DNA of 64,000 bases from Lepeophtheirus salmonis (GCF_016086655.4 NC_052144.2:27683896-27747895); one strand, 5' to 3'. Shown: positions 21,613-34,029, counted from the stretch's first letter. Notes: generated by a model not told the origin, from the letters alone. Translations and numbers: made by a program.

Positions 21613-21835
21613 CTGTCAGGAAGAAAATATTACTCACAGCTATTATTTCAAGGGATTCAGCCATATGATTGGTTCCTTCTTATTTAAAATAGCTGATAAA
21701 TGAATCTGTACTCTTTTCGTTCTCCCACACTGTATAATTTTGTATACCCAAATATTTGGATATGTTTTTGTTTTTTTATTAAAGTAAATGAACTTAGTTT
21801 CTTATTCTGCGTCTCAAGAAAAATATATCATCAAT

Positions 21836-22045
21836 CTGGGGCGTCCGCAGGGTTATATATATACATTTATTTATTTAAAAATTTTCAATTTTTTTTTTTC
21901 AAAAGTGTGGGTTCACAGAAAATGAAATTTCAAATATTAAATTTTTACTAATAAATTTCTAAATTAAATTTTCAAATATTAAAAATATTGAAAAAAAAAT
22001 TTTTTGGAAAATAATTTCAATATGAAATTTCAAATATTAAATCAA
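21836..22045. mobile_element. GGGCGTCC-family MITE fragment
   Basis: The left end CTGGGGCGTCCGCAGGG is close to that at 37983. The interior consists of AAATTTCAAATATTAAAT words, and the right end is missing. It lies about 220 bases from the candidate terminal exon. Confidence 0.55.
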
Positions 22046-22762
22046 TAATTATACTTTTACTGCCTTTATTTTTTAATTGACTACTACTACCTATTGTCTA
22101 CTAATCTTATGATTTCATGTGCGTGTTTAATGATTCAACTCGTACATATTTATAGAAGTAAAATGTTCTTTTTCATTATACCTTGTACCTACGTTGTAAT
22201 ATTATTTACAAGTGTAATCACCTTATCTATTTTACTAGTTATACAGGGCGTTTTGATCAAATTTTCGTCTTACTAATGACGGTATTACTCCCAAATTAGT
22301 AAATTAGTGTGTACAATATTAGAGAAGCGTCACATACAGAGGAGCAGATCCTGATATTGAGAATACAGGCAACCACAAAAACAAGTATTTGTTTACATTC
22401 AATTCATCGGGTGTTTGTATTGTATTTCATCAAGTCAACGTCATTTTCAAACAAAAAGTAGTATCACTTCCTTTTTTTATTTATTTTCTTTTTACACTAA
22501 AAAGGGAACCTTCCGTAAAAAATAAAGGCCTCAATAAGGAAATACATTCAATCTAGATCGAACGTATTTTAAATCATTTCAACCGGAATATGTTTTCACG
22601 TTATGTAGTAATAAGCTTTTTTTTATGTTCCTTTCATTGGTTATATGGAGTTGCACTGATTAAGTATTAGTAAAAACTATAGTACTTAATTTACTCCATC
22701 TGACCTAGAAATCTTCATTGAATTCTATATACATAGATAAAGTATATTTATTTTTCTTATAA

Positions 22763-22840
22763 TCACCAGGGTGCGAATCTACACACATTGAGTTCAAGAG
22801 AATAATTTCTCCCGAGCGCGTTGTCCATTGAGTTACGTCG
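22763..22840 (-). pseudogene. tRNA-like remnant or SINE head
   Basis: On the minus strand AACTCAATGGACAACGCGCT resembles a tRNA D-arm with A-box, and TAGATTCGCACCC about 38 bases later resembles a T-arm with B-box. The T stem has one mismatch. I could not fit a normal anticodon loop or acceptor stem, so this is at best a decayed tRNA or the head of a tRNA-derived SINE. Confidence 0.3.
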
Positions 22841-22959
22841 ATTTTATTATTTTGATTTTTTTTGTCAATGTTGTATTGGGAGAGGACAACGACGCCCAGG
22901 GTGTTCTAATAGCTGGGACCACCGTTGCATGCACACTATCACAGCTATCGTCAGTCCAA

Positions 22960-23200
22960 TTTATACCACGGCGTAACCTCACAAACACAAAAATATACTG
23001 TTTATTTTGTTGGCAGCTGTCGATATTTTTGCTTCTTTTCTCCTCATAAGTGTTCCGAACGTTAATTGGTTGAATTGAACTAGTCAATGTTAACAATTAT
23101 CCAATTAGATAGTTGAGAAGAATTACACACTTCCGACTGTTTTTGGGTATTTTCCCGTTACTTTTCGCATGAAAGCTTGACTGATACAATGAAGGTAAAG
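22960..23200 (+). repeat. Repeat family B, copy 1
   Basis: The ordered blocks CACGGCGTAACCTCACAAAC, TTTGTTGGCAGCTGTCGATA, TCTCCTCATAAGTG and CAATGAAGGTA recur at 34030-34315 in the same orientation. They recur inverted at 47430-47940 and 59275-60095. It has no coding capacity. Confidence 0.75.
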
Positions 23201-23954
23201 ACGGACTTTATTGATCTGTTTATTAACAGATCAATATAGGTTAAGATTCTCTGGCGGTAGGGGGAAGGGTAATTGTGAAGAATTAATTGATATAGGCCCT
23301 AAACATCACGGCCTATATTATGTAACTTACCAACTGAGCCTGTCATGGGAAAAAGTCGTTTCTTATTGTCATAATTCTAAGAGTAGTACCGCCGCCCGTT
23401 CAAGAAACGTGATTTTGAAGGTCTGGCCAGTTTCAGAGACATACTTAGATTATTATGAACAACAATGGCGATTACTTTGAATAATCTCTAAATATATATA
23501 AATAATTTTCATGAGGAAACTTTAAGTTTATAAACATAAATTTTATAGTGTTTTTTTATATATATTAGTCTGATGAAAGATGATCTAAACACCCTGTATG
23601 TATAGCAATCTATACCTGGAGTGCAAATGACGTTTCTCCATGTGTTTCCTTCTATGCATTTTTAGTGTGTGCGTTTTTTTTTTTTTTACATTCAATTGCT
23701 TTGCTCTCTTCTTGAAGCAAAAATAAAATAAAATTGTCTGTTTCTATGGTTTCTCTTTAAAAATATTGTACATACATGCGAGTACATACTGAGAAGGAAA
23801 TAAGTACCGATTTGTTAGTTTTTCGAGTAATGCATATTTTCTATGGGATGTAGGTCTGGAGTCTGACTTGGTCACTCCATAATATTAATATGTTTCTTCT
23901 TCGCCCCTCAGTTTTTAAGTCATTGTGTGCTCGGGAAATGTTGGATAAGAAAGA

Positions 23955-24840
23955 TGTCAATCGAAATGGAGGAGAAAATTCTTCAAAAAAATAATGACCT
24001 TATTGAATATTACCTTAAGACGCAAATTAATGTGGCATTGTAACGGGTCAAGTTAATGGTAAAGAAACAGAGTGAGGAAGAGTGCTTTGATTCATTTTAC
24101 ATGGCTTTATGTTGACAAGCAAGAAATGCCGGATTAAAGGAGATGTCATTGAAGACAAAAACTAATTATAATTGGAATAAATAGAGAAGAAGCAAAAAAT
24201 CCCTGTTGTCTAAATTGCCTGAGTTGTCACTTTTAGAGGTTATGCCCATTGTCGGAGCGAAGAAAAGGCTTTGGTACGAAAATCAAGTTCGATATCAAGT
24301 ATAAAAACAAATCATAAAAAGGAGGAGATAAGAGAAACTCACAGATGTTCTTATTGTGGAAGAAATGATCATAGAAATAAAGAAAAATGTCCTGCAAAAG
24401 AGAATAAATGTAATCAATGAAAAAAATAGGTCATTTTAAAATTAATGTGCAAATCAAGAAGAGTATTTTTCAAATATAATGCAGTGGAAGTGAGCAGTGT
24501 AAAGAAGAACGTAGATTATACAATAGTATATCTGGAAATAATGAATGGACATAGAAAAACTAAAAGAATAAGATCAGTGCCGGATAGTGGGGCTGAAATA
24601 ACTATTGCTGTTATTGATAATCTGAAGATTATAGGATTATTGTTCAAAATGCTGGATAAAAATTTGGAAGAACACTTATCAAGGGTCGATGGGTCGCATC
24701 CAGGACCCATTTTCAGTGCCTGCCCTGATAAAAGGAGGTTGCCCCCAAGATGGTCCAATCTATCCTTTCTTCATAGCAGAGAAACACTCCCGAACCATAA
24801 TGCCCCAGGCCCCCCGGTTTGACGGGACGGGGGATTTTTA
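23955..24840 (+). pseudogene. Retrotransposon gag and protease remnant
   Basis: Several broken frames read like a Ty3/Gypsy-type Gag. A capsid-like stretch (CFDSFYMAL, ARNAGLKEM, KSLLSKLPELSLLEVM) is followed at about 24340-24420 by a zinc knuckle, CSYCGRNDHRNKEKCPAKEN, with the spacing Cx2Cx3Hx5C. The frame at 24445-24822 then contains VPDSGAEITIA (about 24574-24606), the catalytic D-S/T-G-A motif of a retroviral-type aspartic protease, and DGSHPGPI further on. Stops at about 24040, 24115 and 24418 and further frame changes make it dead. There is no reverse transcriptase. I did not find long terminal repeats. Its role would have been particle assembly and polyprotein cleavage. Confidence 0.8.
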
Positions 24841-25074
24841 GATGTTATACACTTTTTGAGTTGTTCCTATAACGTGTTCAAATAGACCTACCATTTAAGT
24901 TATAGACCGTTATTTTCATTGTTAGTGGAGAAACTTGCCAAATCTGCAAGGGATCAACTACATGTGTGTCGATAACAGGTAAAAACAAGCTGGTATACTT
25001 TTTCTCAATATTGCGACAGTATGATAAACGTATCCGTTGATATGAGTACTATAATTTGTTGATTCAAAAAAGTA
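24841..25074. other. Retrotransposon interior, unrecognised
   Basis: The stretch lies between the protease remnant and a possible integrase tail. Expected reverse transcriptase motifs such as YxDD are absent, so about 3 kb of pol must have been deleted here. Confidence 0.35.
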
Positions 25075-25260
25075 ATATTAGGAGTCGCGGTTTTTAAAGT
25101 TAACTGAACCTGATAAAAATGGATTATTTGGTAACACTGATCCTAAAGACACTGAGACGTCTTGACGTAAAAAATATTTTTAAACAAGAGTGTAATAGTA
25201 TTCACGTTGCGAGAAAAACGAAAAAAAGCAAAGGATTAGCCGGTTAAGAACAAGCCTCAC
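25075..25260 (+). pseudogene. Possible integrase C-terminal tail
   Basis: A frame gives FLKLTEPDKNGLFGN followed by a charged stretch, with a frame change to one containing KNEKKQRISRLRTS. Ty3/Gypsy polyproteins often end with an RFLK block and a basic, serine- and arginine-rich tail. The position, downstream of gag and protease on the same strand, fits a pol whose middle was deleted. The match is short and could be coincidental. Confidence 0.3.
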
Positions 25261-25589
25261 CAACTGAAATTGATTATATTAATGATATCAAAATTCGATT
25301 TAAAGTTCAAATACCGTACGATCAAATTTAATGAACTTGTATATAATATGTTCATGTAATAATGGAAACAAATATCACTCATATTAACAACTTGTTGGAC
25401 AGTTGTTCAGTGGTTTGATATTGTATTTGACTCTTCAAAAAATCCTCTTCGGTTTTTATTGAAATAAAAAACTTATAATGCGTTTTTCTGTTTCCTCAAA
25501 AAAATATCAGCTTGATTTTATGTTATCTCCACACATATACTTACTAATGAAAATCGTGTGGTTTAATAGGCATGTTAAAAAAACAAAAA

Positions 25590-25930
25590 TCAGCATGTTA
25601 ATCCTGACAATTTGAGAGAGATCAGCTATGCCAAGGGAGGAGGGGAAGAAGGAAATATACATGGACTTAGGCAAGAATTACTCAAATTTATATCGGAGTA
25701 ATTCTTGCCACACGAATATTCAATCAGGGTTTGAATATAATTGAATGTAGTAGGGAAATAAGTTAACTACTCAGGAATTAATTAATAATTACAATTACTA
25801 ATGAAAAGAAAAGTAATTCTACAGATTACCAATTCAAAAAAAAAAAAAAAACAACGTACTGGCTAAAAAAATCATATGATTACATCACTATACATACTTA
25901 TTTTATCCATATAAAACTAGAAACATGTAC
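25590..25930 (+). repeat. Repeat family D
   Basis: Blocks TAATCCTGACAATTTGAGAG, GAAGAAGGAAATATACA, CACGAATATTCAATCAGGGT, TTTGAATATAATTGAATG and TACTCAGGAATTAA match 37240-37610 and 43680-44035. This copy lacks the ACAAGGACTTACAATTAT block and carries a perfect hairpin where it should be. Confidence 0.75.
25670..25709. repeat. Perfect 14-bp hairpin in a D repeat
   Basis: GGCAAGAATTACTC (25670-25683) and GAGTAATTCTTGCC (25696-25709) are exact reverse complements around a 12-base loop. Other D copies have a single GCTAGAATTACTCC-like block here and about 100 bases more sequence, so the hairpin likely arose by a templated rearrangement that removed them. Confidence 0.85.
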
Positions 25931-27704
25931 ATCAGTGAAGTTCAAGCGTGCCTGCTACAAATGGAATAGAAGAACTCAGAAATTACTCCAATCAAATAAC
26001 ATCAGTTCAAAAAACCATGTTTGAAGCATTTGTTATGTTTTGTACAAAAAACAACAACTACAAATTTATTATATTCAAATAGTCAAATGTAGGCATAACT
26101 ATACCTAAAAAAGAGGCCTCTGTTAGGTTTGATATTGGAATTAAATGATTTCATAAAAACTGTGATTTATGACATTACAGGCCGGATCGTTTTTATATAT
26201 GTATGTATATGTTCGACTATTTAAATCCAATCAATACTTCTTTTTTTTTTTTTTTCATATAAAGATAACGAATGGTTTACGGCCTTATGAACTTATCTTA
26301 TATCATTATAGTAATTTCTCGGTTATTCTACCCCATTTGTAGCGAGCCCACTTGGGCCTGCACTTACAGGTTTCTAGTAGTATATGTTATATATTTTGTA
26401 ATAATATAATTATGCACGCTTGAATGCACAAAATATTTCATTTCAATTGATAATTCTTTTTTTTTATATTTTACTGATGACCCTTCATCAACTTGAGTAT
26501 GCTTTATATGTATACTACGCACAATCATTGTATAAATGTAGTTTAAACCTGGGACGGGAACAACATGCCCTTTTTCTTGAGTATGAAAAAAGCTATATCT
26601 ATACGATTTCCATTACAATTGTATAATATAATGCAGATTATTTTAATAAAAATCAATAATTATTGTCATTTGGATAAAAACCTATTTTGAGAAGGGTAAG
26701 ATTAATTAATTTGATAATATTTTTTTTAATAATGAGATCAGTTTTTATTTATGTAATTTTATTATGATTCAAAACTTACTCATTGATGAGAAATTATAGA
26801 TATTTTAATAATCAGTAGAAAGGAAATAGTTGCATCAAATCCTGCAATTTACATCGTATTATTTATTTTTCTATATTATTTAATACATTTAGTCTTCACA
26901 ACATATATGTGTTATACACACCAGAACAGGACAATAAAGATGCACATCTATCAAATGTAATTATCAAATTATATGTTAATATGTCATAATACTTATATTG
27001 AAAGTTAATCGTTCAACATCATGACATCATGTCTAGTCATTTATTCATCGAAAAATATTATTATTATTTTTTTTTTTTTACTTTGTAACTCAAACTTGAT
27101 TTTTTAAAAGTGTTACGTCTAGTCATGTGGTCGTCCTTATGTATGTGGTTCCTAGGACCTGTCCTTAGATGTCAGTCCTTGGAATTTTGTCTGAAAAAGT
27201 CGATGGTTTATTCCGCCAAATAAGATGTATGGGATAATTATAAAAAGTGTTGCATATATCTTGCTAAAATATTCCTGTTTTCATTATAATGCAATATTAT
27301 AGGAACATTTCTCCTTAGTTGTATAATTTATTGTATTATATAACATAATAATGAAAAAAAAAGGGAAAATCACCTCAATGACGTCACGAGGGATCAGTTT
27401 TCCTTCTTTAAGGACCGATAAGTTGGATTGGGCTCGACTGGAATTGACCACATTTCTGGGTCCTAAATGTGGAAGTCACAACGCCAGTTACAGCATTTGG
27501 CGGGTAGCATTCAAATAAAATTTAGAGAAAAACTATTCACTGATATCAACTCGAAATGGATTCAAACAAAAGTAGATTGGTTTTTCATCCAGGAAAATTA
27601 ATTTTTAAACTAAGTTGGAAAATAATTAATAAATACTGTCAAATTTGAAGTATTTAATATTTTAAGAAAAAATAATCAGTTTTAAGAAAGTTCTATTCAT
27701 TTTC
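25931..27704. other. AT-rich DNA, no gene recognised
   Basis: Frames here are short and low-complexity. A block at 27140-27190 (CCTAGGACCTGTCC, TCAGTCCTTGG) resembles parts of repeat family F. Confidence 0.4.
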
Positions 27705-27965
27705 CGTATTTTGTCAGTTCTTATTTGGAACTCAGGACGGGTTTCCCGTCGATGACAGTTCAGTCTCGGTCCGATCCAGTCAATTTCAGTCCTGCATATC
27801 CGTCCTAAAACTTATAAAGTTCGGTCCATTATGACGTTATTTTTTCTTCTTTTTTAATGAGTTCTAGTACTGAATGTTCGAAGGACCAACAGTCCTAAGG
27901 ACCGGCCCCAAGGATTGATAGAACTGGTCCATAGACTAGACTGAATAAATAAGGGCTGATCCATA
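27705..27965. repeat. Repeat family F, copy 1
   Basis: It shares GTTCAGTC, CAGTCCTAAAA-like blocks, AGTTCTAGTACTGA, GACCAACAGT, then TAGACTGAATAAATAAGG with 30525-30720 in the same order and orientation. Weaker pieces lie near 33070 (GACCAAATAAATAAAGACCG) and 27140. Confidence 0.75.
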
Positions 27966-30279
27966 TTAAATTATCATGCTCTCCATTTTCATCATATCAT
28001 TGATAGTTTGCAGGATTTATTCTAGCTCCCGCGAGTCCGGTTTTTTGAATCATGTAACCTGATACGACTTAATCGACACACATGATTTTGATTACCTTTC
28101 TTACGTAATGTGTCTATACATTATGTAGTATACCTTTGAATAACTATATACGTTCGTAGATTAGAATCATTCTTCGCTTACTTTTCTCTTATTCTTTGTT
28201 CTCTTTAAGTCGTCTTCTCTTACTTAGTTGCAAAAGCAAAAGAAAAAATGTGGATGGACTACTTATCAACAGTTCATGTCTGCAAAATCCATTATTAATT
28301 ATTATAATTTATGACCACAGTTATAAGATGTTTATATTGTATATATCTATAAGGGTTTTTTATAGATTTTTGAGGGTTTTAAATGTGCTGGAAATTACAA
28401 GGAAGCCGGCATCTAATAATTTCATATATAAGGTTCATTTAGTTATTTCAAATCCGCCAAAAATTACCTCTGGACAAACACCCTTTCTATTAAAAAAAAA
28501 CAAAAAAAAAACGGACTCCCAAAGTTTGGTACCTCTCATTCTATTTTTGGATCAAATTGACAATTTTGAAGCCTTTTGTATGATCGATCATATGAATCCA
28601 AAATTGAACTTATTTTAATTTTTTCAGTTTAAAATATTACACAATTTGGTTTAATTAATTATTTAAAGGCTCCAAATCTGCGGAGTGATGTATAGTTTTC
28701 CATGTTTTAATTCATTGATAACGTTTCTCCATTTTGTTCTATTTATATTCTATTGGATAAACTAAATACTACAAAAAATTGAAATTGGAATTTTTGACTC
28801 GCATCATATTTGGTAAAGTGCATTGCCCAATTTTGACGCTGAATCGTTTTTGTTTTTTTTTCAAATAAAATGGCTTTTACTACAATAACAAGACTTGAGT
28901 TGTCTTAAATTTTGCCCAAGTCTGTTTTTTGAATATCCAAAGCTAAATTTTTTGAACAGTCGTACACTTACAATTAACCCTGAAGTCTGACCATAGAGTT
29001 TTATAAAAATCCAAAAAAACTCACAAAGAGAATATATTTTTCTTAATTCATCAGTCTCTGTAAAACAATGGGTTAGCAACTAGTTGCCTTTAATCATAAT
29101 TATATTTATGTCAACGATTATGTATTCTGTAGCATTGTGTTAATTCATACTTCAATCTATAAATAGATTCCAGTTAGTATTTTTGTAGAGGACCTACTCG
29201 TTTCTCTTCGTCACAAAGGACTCGAAATGTAAGCTTTTGTAAGCGTTTGTACATATAATGCGTTGTTCGTCAAGAAGCTAGAATGATTTTTTTTTACACC
29301 ACCACAAGGGTTTCAGCGATAGCCAACAAATTTCTTAGCCTCCCCCTCACTCCAAACAAAATGCCCTTTTATATATATATAAACAAGAATAAAAATCGTT
29401 CTTTATAAAAAAGTTAACAGATTTCTGATCGAAGAACCCAGCAGACACACTTGTAACTGGATTTATATTTTTAGAAAAAAGTACAAAAATATCGACAACT
29501 ATTTTCGAACCAAAATCGGTCCAAGATATTAATATCGTGACACCGCCACTCTAAACTATAGTTTTACATTGTTGGGTATCTCAGAAATGGTAGTACAAAG
29601 CCTATGATTGAGCGCCGTATGTCTATAAATTATTTTGTTATTATATAAGAAATAAATTGAGAACTTATCATTTTCTGGCTTGTTGTACTTTACTTTTTCT
29701 GTCAACTCATGACGTAATAACCCTTTGTTTTCTCTATCATTTGCTGTGAATTTGAGCGGGGTTTTTTCTTACTCGACACGCCGTTATACACATATAGAGA
29801 GTTGTAGGCATCGTACACGGAGGATGTTGAGAATGATGATAAAGAAAAATCTATTTGTGGAAACGGGTTTTTTATTCCACCGTAGAAACATATACACAAA
29901 TGTTGCTCAATCGAGTAAAAAAATGTGTATTCTTTATTGCATGCCTGTTTTTGTTTTCTTATTTCTATGACAAGAGAAATATGAAATACTCTTATATTAC
30001 AAGTAAAACAAATGATTTTCCTTAGCGTTAAATCTCGAGTCGTGCAATTAATTAATTGTTCTTTGAGATCCATTTTTTTCTACAGAACAAAGAAAATACT
30101 GATTAAATAATTTGTATTTATGCATTGATGTAAAAAAAAACAAAAAAAACGTATTTCGGAAATAATAATGTCTTTAATGAAGGTGAATTTATGCTTTAAC
30201 AAACCCAGACTGTAGATAACAGTTTTCTAGTTTTATCTATAGATATATATATTTTTTCCTATTTGCCTACCATTTAGGG
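27966..30279. other. AT-rich DNA with chance frames
   Basis: The longest frames (140 codons at 28196-28618, 123 codons on the minus strand at 29702-30073) were read in full. They are rich in Ile, Asn, Lys and Phe as expected from AT-rich non-coding DNA, and show no motif or flanking splice sites. I do not call them genes. Confidence 0.45.
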
Positions 30280-30445
30280 AATCAATTTGGTTATTAAGAT
30301 GTTTAGATAAATACTGATTGCTAAGAAAAACATTATCTAAGTTGTACCATGCCTAGAAGACATTGTAAATCATCTTCTGGACAATTTTGTTCCTTGCAAT
30401 CGACAGATAATTACGGGTTCTACAACATTGCTTATAGGGCAATTG
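30280..30445. mobile_element. Decayed relative of the MITE at 16053
   Basis: The right end, reversed, is CAATTGCCCTATAAGCAATG, followed by TTGTAGAAC, and TA follows at 30446. Inner blocks GATTGCTAAGAAAAACATTA and AGAAGACATTGTAAATCATC pair with or match the copy at 16053-16446. The left end is lost. Confidence 0.65.
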
Positions 30446-30524
30446 TAAAAAAACGATTATTTTCCTCTAAAAGATAGATAATAGAGATGAGTAAATAATA
30501 ACGTAATAATTATGTTAGTCCATA

Positions 30525-30720
30525 TTTAGGCTGAACATTGCAGTTCAGTCCTAAAAACTTTAAAAAATCGGTCTTTAATACAGTCATATTTTTTCTTTCT
30601 TTTAATCAGTTCTAGTACTGACTGTCTGAAAGACCGACAGTTGGAAGTGCCGTCCCTAGAACGGATGGGACCGGTCTGAAGACTGGACTAGACTGAATAA
30701 ATAAGGATTGACATAGCACT
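30525..30720. repeat. Repeat family F, copy 2
   Basis: Blocks TGCAGTTCAGTCCTAAAA, AGTTCTAGTACTGACTGT, AAGACCGACAGT and TAGACTGAATAAATAAGG match 27705-27965 throughout. It is GC-richer than its surroundings and has no coding capacity. Confidence 0.75.
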
Positions 30721-31305
30721 GCTTATAAAAAAAATATTTTCATATATATTTACAAAATTATATCCAGTGCAGAGCCCCCCAGTCAATAGCAACGCCTGGA
30801 GTTAGTGCCACCCTAAAGCTGTCCCTGAGTATAGCTATAAATTATGTGAATATATACAATTATTGGAACACTTTAGTATGTGAATTCTTGAACACTTTAA
30901 ATCGTTTAACTTAAATAATTATTTTAGGAAATTCAAGGACTTTTCTTTAAGATTCATATAAGTTTATTGTACATAATATGTAATTGAAATAAATAAAATT
31001 GTAAAGGTACTTAGGAATTAGAAATGCTAATGTTCATAATTTCGCTTCAAGGATTTTTTTATCTCTTAAAAAAATATATGTTTTTTTTAGTGATTAATCT
31101 GGTGACTCTCAGTACATATAATTAAAGCACATTTCCTGTTACATACACAAGATATACATAAGTATCACGTACATACATATGTACAATTTAAATGCAGTTA
31201 AACCTGTACTAAGGAGTAAGGCATGGGGAACTGATGAAATGACTGCTTAAACTAGGTTTGTTATATTGTAGCAGTTCAAAAGTAAACCGTATTTGATCAT
31301 AAAAT
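30721..31305. other. AT-rich DNA, nothing recognised
   Basis: No open frame with family resemblance and no repeat partner that I can find within the window. Confidence 0.35.
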
Positions 31306-31832
31306 TAGGGGCATCTCCAGGATAATATTGGTTTTTTGAATTTTTATGAAATAACAATCCAAAAATGAATTTTTTTGAAAAAAAATCAAAAATCCATAGC
31401 TATTTACAAAAGTTTCAAAAATCCACAGGCGTTTATAAAAAAGCGAAATCATCCAAAGCAATTCTGAGAAAGTTATTTCAAAAATCCACATTTCTTCGGA
31501 AGACAAAAAATTGAAAAATCAATTTCAAATATTATATTTTTTGGAAAATAATTTCAAAAATCCATAGCTATTGAGAGACCCTTAAGTTTTATGGAAAATA
31601 ACTAATAAAATAGACTGGTATTCACAGGAAATTAAATTTATTTGTAGAAGAACTCGAAAATGTACAGCTATGGAACAAAATTAAATTTTTAGCTATGCTG
31701 CATAATTTGCCTGGATATTTTAACCCTATTTTCGCGTAAATTTTTTTCATCCGGCCTACAATAAATTATAGTCAAAATTAAAGATTCCTTAATTTTGTGG
31801 GGGCTACAGCCCACCCCTGCGGATGCCCAAGA
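31306..31832. mobile_element. GGGCGTCC-family MITE
   Basis: The left end AGGGGCATCTCCAGG and the right end, which contains GGGCTACAGCCCACCCCTGC followed by GGATGCCC, match the two sides of the copy at 37983-38380. The interior alternates TTTCAAAAATCCA words and their variants. No target duplication is left. Confidence 0.65.
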
Positions 31833-34029
31833 AGAATACATTAAAGGGTAAAGTTTATGAGAATTGTAGTAACATTCATTATAAAGACAGAATTGGAGGA
31901 ATTGGAGTGCATGCATATACATTTATTATTACTCTTCAAGAGAGGATATTGAGGTCTTTAAGCGGCTACGCCTTCTTTGTTTTGTATTCACTAGTCTCTT
32001 TAAGTTTAAAAAAGTGATTGTTGAAAGCAGATTTTTCTATGAAACTATAAATACATAATTAGGTTGACCACTAGATATGGATTGCAGGGACACCCTTTTT
32101 TTCTTATGAAATTACTCCCTGAATAGTGTTGTGAATGTGCTTATTTAGGATCTCAATCCAGGCTACTAGGGTCTCATCCATTCTAGTCATACTTGTTGGT
32201 CCTTACAGAAGGAAAAATCGATCCCTCGTAGCGAACTTTTTAAAAATTATTTTGTTATATAGTATAATAAATTATATAACTAAAATAAAGATGTTCGTAT
32301 AATACTGTATTATAACGAAGATATGGGCAATAGACCGGTTTGATTTTACTATTTTGAATATTCGATTACGGGTAGTGTAAAAATGTTGTTATATGGTATG
32401 AAAATTACCTATCCAAAATGTAATCTTTAGGTAGCTCATCTTGTTCAAATTTGAAAATAGACCAAAGTAAGTTATTTCGTCAAGAAAGCTTAAAATGGAG
32501 CATTAATCATTATTATGCATTAATTAATTTTGATAGACATTTTTTTAACCTATAAAAACATTTATAAGGTTTTATCCATCAGCAAATTACATAGGGACAT
32601 TATGATCTTTCCTTTCTAAAAAATATTTTAAAAAAATATGCACGCTACACGTGGATCATCAAAATTTCCTAACTTTTTTTTACTTTTTTTTGTTCCATAT
32701 AACAATTTAGAAAAAACTTTTTTTGATACTTAATATAAGTCCAAAAAATGTCTATCAAAATCATCTAATACAAAATAACTAAAAAAAATTCCCGTTGTAT
32801 CTGTATTCACTAAGTGAAGGGTCGTTGCCTTTTTTTTAGAAATTGATCGAGTTATGCGACGTATAGATGACCCCGTAGGACAATGCGTTTTCGTATAGGC
32901 CATTTTCATAACATATAACAACTTTTCCACACTATCCGTAATTGTAATTCGAAAAAAGTTGAAAATCTAACTGTGTAATGCTGGTAATAATTATTTCACA
33001 TATCATATTTTGCTTAATAAACCATAGACATTTTTAGGAAAAATTCCAAGAAATGGTTCAAAGGAGAATGACTGGACTTGACCAAATAAATAAAGACCGG
33101 CACTACACTATACATTAGAATAAGAATTTAAAGTATATGGACTTCATAGACAATTCCTAGGTGAAATGGAGTAATTGTAATACTCTAATGTTTATTTTTA
33201 CTGAAAAAGTGCAACTCCATCTAACCAATTAAAGGAACATTGAAAAAAAGTTACAATTATACATAATGAGTAGAAAGTAGTTTTAATGATGTTTATATTC
33301 ATGTTTCCGTATATTTATGGTAAAAGATATAAATTAATTAATTATTTGCTGAGTAAAAATAAATTTTGTCATCAAAACATTGTACTTATAGGTTTCCCGT
33401 TTCCTATGACTGGGATATACTATGTAATTTAAGTGTTTCTTTTTATATTAAAAAAAAAAAAAAAAAAATACATTTTAAGCTAGTCTTACTCAAATCTGTG
33501 AATAAACGTCTACGGGACACTACGTTTTGCCGCTAGAGTAAAGATCTGGGTTGATTGGATATGTAGAAATAAATCTTTGGATATTTGAACTTTCGGATAG
33601 AGATCCGAAACTAAAATTTGAAGTATACTTGTCTCTAATCTTCCGAACATTTGACCCAAATTTCAGAGATTGATAAAATAGGATCCGAATTATGCTTTGA
33701 TTTTTATTGATTACAGATTCTGGAACAATGAATAACACAATGTTATTACTATTAAAATATATTTAATGTTATTATAACATTGAAAACGTCATTACCTAAA
33801 CCGTATCTCGCAGCTACACCCCCAAAAGGAAATAGAAAAAAACCAAAATCAGTTGCTAATTAGCCAGATCATCCAACTTTGGAATTATTATTCCAAAATA
33901 GTATAAAATTGTTCACAGCTAAGTAAGAACTAATTGAAATCGAAGCAATCAATGTTGAAAATACTGATAAGAGGTATGGAAGAAGACACCTCGACAGTTG
34001 ACAACCAAAGTCATTGTAAATTTTTCTGT
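31833..34029. other. AT-rich DNA, no gene recognised
   Basis: A TTTTAAGCTAGTCTTACTCA block at 33474 is shared exactly with 46074, just left of a hAT element. Minus-strand frames at 32730-32930 and 33520-33738 have no family resemblance. A partial family F block lies at 33055-33105. Confidence 0.4.

Larger units (their letters stand above)
22244..23596. mobile_element. 1.35-kb element bounded by short inverted repeats
   Basis: The left end CAGGGCGTTTTGATCAAA and the right end, whose reverse complement is CAGGGTGTTTAGATCATC, are inverted and flanked by TA on both sides (22242-22243, 23597-23598), as in Tc1/mariner elements. Within it I find a tRNA-like remnant (22763-22840), a family B repeat (22960-23200) and two short frames with no recognised motif. 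No transposase is visible. The two ends might belong to separate elements, but their match and the flanking TA make one element more likely. Confidence 0.55.

Noticed and set aside
24516..24758. 80-codon minus-strand frame
   Set aside because: Shadow of the retrotransposon protease frame on the plus strand.
28196..28618. 140-codon plus-strand open frame, the second longest in the window
   Set aside because: Composition is that of AT-rich non-coding DNA, with KKNKKK and LLIIIIY runs, no motif, no splice sites, and no supporting neighbour.
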